Shown here: positions 13,920 through 15,302 of the stretch, one piece after another
Position numbering within the stretch: position 1 is the first letter of the stretch
Layout of the letters: each line of letters opens with the position of its first letter
Assembly: GCA_937901055.1 (NCBI GenBank)
Contig: CALCGO010000137.1
Location: 1 to 15,302 of the forward strand
Source of the DNA: an uncultured Rhodobacterales bacterium
GTDB lineage: Bacteria; Pseudomonadota; Alphaproteobacteria; Rhodobacterales; Rhodobacteraceae
DNA: 15,302 nucleotides
Direction of reading: 5' to 3'
Made by a program: the position numbers and the translations under genes
Notes under the pieces: model-generated
Told to the model about the DNA's origin: nothing
Databases searched by the model: none
The model's input: only the letters and a program-made list of their open reading frames with translations

Positions 13920-14539
13920 TAGGTTACGTCCAATCTGACGACCGAGACTTTTGTGTTTGATTTGGTGATGACAAGCTGGAAGTCATCGCCGTTTGTCGTG
14001 GTCAGTGTGTCGCCGCTTTCCTTGTCGAAGCCTGAGAAAGTGATTGCTCCAGCCGACGCGTTATTAACAATCTCAACCATCAACGTGTAGCAGCCCGTTG
14101 CGGTAGGCGCCGCCAGCGTAAACGCGCCGCCGTTAATGATATGCTTGAAGTTGCCACCTGCAGGGTCCGGCGTATAGGTGCCGCTGGATTTGGTGCCGTC
14201 GTCGTCTGACGTTGCCGTATATCCACCAGTCACGTTGTCGTCAGCGTTGGCTCGCAGGATTTCAGCATCCGTCGCCTCTTTTGCGTCAAGCTGTGTCTGG
14301 ATCGCGCTCGTCACGCCGTCGATGTAATTAATCTCAGCCGTTGTCGCGGTCACGCCGTCCAAAAGGTTCAACTCAGCCGTCGATACCGTTGCGCCGTCAA
14401 GGATTGCGAACTCTGTCGCGTTCGTTCCGCCCAAGAGCGTATCAAGGTCAGTCCAGAGAGTGCGCAGAAGGTCGCCCCATGCGTCCTCGTCCGCGCCAAC
14501 ATCCGGCAAATCCCATCCGTATTGAGGTGTTAGTGACAT
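13919..14539 (-). CDS. Small tail protein with TAELN-LLDGVTA repeats, 206 aa
   Basis: The N-terminus (MSLTPQYGWDLPDVGADEDAWGDLLRTLWT) is a tail-fibre-like opening: the 'W..p..g.....Wg..l...w..ld..l' pattern often marks attachment segments of phage fibres. Residues 46-84 hold three 13-residue repeats of the TAELN-LLDGVTA type, known from trimeric phage fibres. Residues 85-95 are helical; 104-206 are beta-rich and end LVITKSNTKVSVVRLDVT. At 206 residues it is short for a host-range fibre. It follows the adaptor gene, with AAGGGG 7 bases before the ATG, and overlaps the next gene by one base. A fibre, tail knob or connector role is inferred; the real receptor-binding candidate may be the large gene at the left edge. 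Confidence 0.82.
   Translation of the reverse strand: MSLTPQYGWDLPDVGADEDAWGDLLRTLWTDLDTLLGGTNATEFAILDGATVSTAELNLLDGVTATTAEINYIDGVTSAIQTQLDAKEATDAEILRANADDNVTGGYTATSDDDGTKSSGTYTPDPAGGNFKHIINGGAFTLAAPTATGCYTLMVEIVNNASAGAITFSGFDKESGDTLTTTNGDDFQLVITKSNTKVSVVRLDVT
14288..14404 (-). repeat. Three 39-base tandem repeats coding 13-residue TAELN units
   Basis: Within the small tail protein, residues 46-58 (ILDGATVSTAELN), 59-71 (LLDGVTATTAEIN) and 72-84 (YIDGVTSAIQTQL) repeat at a 13-residue, 39-base period. The first two are close to the classic TAELN-LLDG unit; the third has diverged after DGVT. At DNA level the GACGGCGTGA-type core is nearly kept in each. Confidence 0.8.
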
Positions 14540-14549
14540 ATCGCGCCCC

Positions 14550-15170
14550 TTAGTATGAGTTTATCTTGGTGCGAAGCCCTGCGCCACTAAACCGTGCGCG
14601 GTCACTTTCGCGGTTAATGTTTTCAAGCAGGCCATTGAAGCGGGCTTGCCACTTGGCCTCAGCTTGGTCGTCCTTCTCGTAGGCTGACGCATAGATCATG
14701 CTGCCCGCGAGGTACAAATCAGGGTGGTTATCCAGAACCCAATTCGTCGTATTGCTGTCGCTCAGGGCCGGAACCTTCTCAACATAGGCCAGATCGACGC
14801 TGTACGTGTCGTCAGGCGATGGAAAGACTTCTAGGTCGCCATCGGTCAACGCGTAGTATTCCGGCGCTCCTGTCGTGTCTGACGCGGCCTCGCGTTCGCC
14901 CTGCATCGTGGCCCGTGACATCAACTCCATTCGGCGCGGAACCGTGTCGCTCAACGTCACCTTGCGGAATGCAATGAAATCAGTCGGCAAGTCCGTGTAT
15001 TGCCCGGAAACGGAAAGCGTTGCCCGCTCCTCCATTCGCCAGTGCTTTAGGTGACGGTTCATGTCCGCCTCCGCCATGTCGATGAAATCATCAACAACAG
15101 TCGTCAGGTCATCACGGACAAGCCAGTCCGCAATCGAAGCCTTTAGTTCTGCGTATGTCGTTAAGGCCAT
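14550..15170 (-). CDS. Adaptor / head-tail connector protein (SU10-adaptor or T7 gp11 class)
   Basis: A 206-residue protein that would sit below the portal and join the tail to the head. The start is MALTTYAELKASIADWLVRD, then DDFIDMAEADMNRHLKHWRMEE (27-48), a very typical opening for podovirus adaptor proteins ('l.tyaeL...ia.wl.r.dl...i..fi.lae..lnr.lr...me'). It continues with YTDLPTDFIAFRKVTL (58-73), EYYALTDGDLEVFPSPDDTY (104-123), LAYVEKVPALSDSNTTNWVL (127-146), and PDLYLAGSMIYASAYEKDD (150-168), all matching the family layout. Length fits. It overlaps nothing: a GGGAGG site lies between the upstream TAG and its ATG. In T7 and P22 the adaptor gene follows the head genes, whereas here it precedes them by about 8 kb. 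The family call is by pattern; confidence is high. Confidence 0.9.
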   Translation of the reverse strand: MALTTYAELKASIADWLVRDDLTTVVDDFIDMAEADMNRHLKHWRMEERATLSVSGQYTDLPTDFIAFRKVTLSDTVPRRMELMSRATMQGEREAASDTTGAPEYYALTDGDLEVFPSPDDTYSVDLAYVEKVPALSDSNTTNWVLDNHPDLYLAGSMIYASAYEKDDQAEAKWQARFNGLLENINRESDRARFSGAGLRTKINSY

Positions 15171-15181
15171 TAGATGCCTCC

Positions 15182-15302
15182 CTAATATTGCCCTGCTACC
15201 AAAAGCCCGCCATCGACTGGCACGCCAACGGTTTCGTCATACCAAAATTGCCCCATGTCGTCAGCTATCTGCTGCCCCGCAGGAGACCAGCCAAGAAGGC
15301 CC
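15182..15302 (-). CDS. C-terminal end of an unidentified upstream gene
   Basis: The last 39 codons of an open frame entering from the right edge and ending at TAG (15182-15184). The visible residues begin GLLGWSPAGQQIADDMGQFW and continue YDETVGVPVDGGLLVAGQY. The stop lies 11 bases before the adaptor start, and the TAGGGAGG that follows serves as the adaptor's Shine-Dalgarno, so the two genes are co-transcribed. The fragment is too short to identify. By position it is likely another virion gene. The single-frame reading is clean (the other two forward frames hit stops quickly), and the tight junction supports a real gene. Confidence 0.6.
   Translation of the reverse strand, partial: GLLGWSPAGQQIADDMGQFWYDETVGVPVDGGLLVAGQY

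Noticed and set aside
1..15302. CRISPR arrays, tRNAs, att sites, insertion sequences, defence or toxin-antitoxin genes
   Set aside because: No regular spacer-repeat pattern, cloverleaf, inverted-repeat-bounded transposase or known defence motif was found; the window is filled by coupled virion genes.

Overview
The window is one continuous, single-strand block of virion genes from a tailed phage, most likely with a short tail (podovirus type). Every convincing gene lies on the minus strand, so transcription runs from the right edge (15302) to the left edge (1). There are no tRNAs, integrase, replication, lysis or terminase genes, and no host-like genes. The longest gap between genes is under 50 bases. 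Neighbouring genes mostly overlap as TAATG, TGATG or ATGA, or abut a Shine-Dalgarno, which points to one translationally coupled late operon. Base composition is GC-rich (about 60% in a hand-counted line of the core; about 47-50% in two lines of the leftmost gene). Family resemblances point to a phage of a proteobacterium, possibly a marine alphaproteobacterium; this host guess is an inference from general similarity and is weak.

Layout in transcription order. (1) The C-terminal 39 codons of an unidentified gene at the right edge. (2) Neck and tail genes: an adaptor-like protein (14550-15170), a small protein with TAELN-LLDGVTA repeats (13919-14539), a beta-rich structural protein (13257-13919), a large tail nozzle/beta-propeller candidate (11779-13257) and another beta-rich virion protein (10784-11782). 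(3) Ejection or internal virion genes: a degenerate GNAT-like protein the size of T7 gp13 (10368-10784), an Ala/Gly/Gln-rich protein (9688-10368), a protein with an N-terminal lysozyme/transglycosylase-like domain (8327-9688) and a 570-residue protein with Gly/Ala-rich hydrophobic stretches (6615-8327). (4) Head genes: portal (4605-6605), a small helical protein (4351-4605), scaffold (3366-4367) and major capsid protein (2372-3346), followed by a hairpin. (5) Three small genes (2048-2323, 1746-2051, 1445-1744), the first with a Lys/Ala/Pro tail. (6) The first 481 codons of a large tail fibre or receptor-binding protein with carbohydrate-binding-like modules, running off the left edge; it is more AT-rich than the rest.

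Together these genes would build a head (scaffold, capsid, portal), a short tail (adaptor, nozzle, fibre) and the proteins ejected into the cell at infection, including a cell-wall-cutting enzyme. The most notable feature is the order: the adaptor-nozzle-ejection block precedes portal-scaffold-capsid, whereas in T7-like and P22-like phages the head genes come first. I found no clear sign of a non-virion system (defence, CRISPR, retron and so on) in this window.
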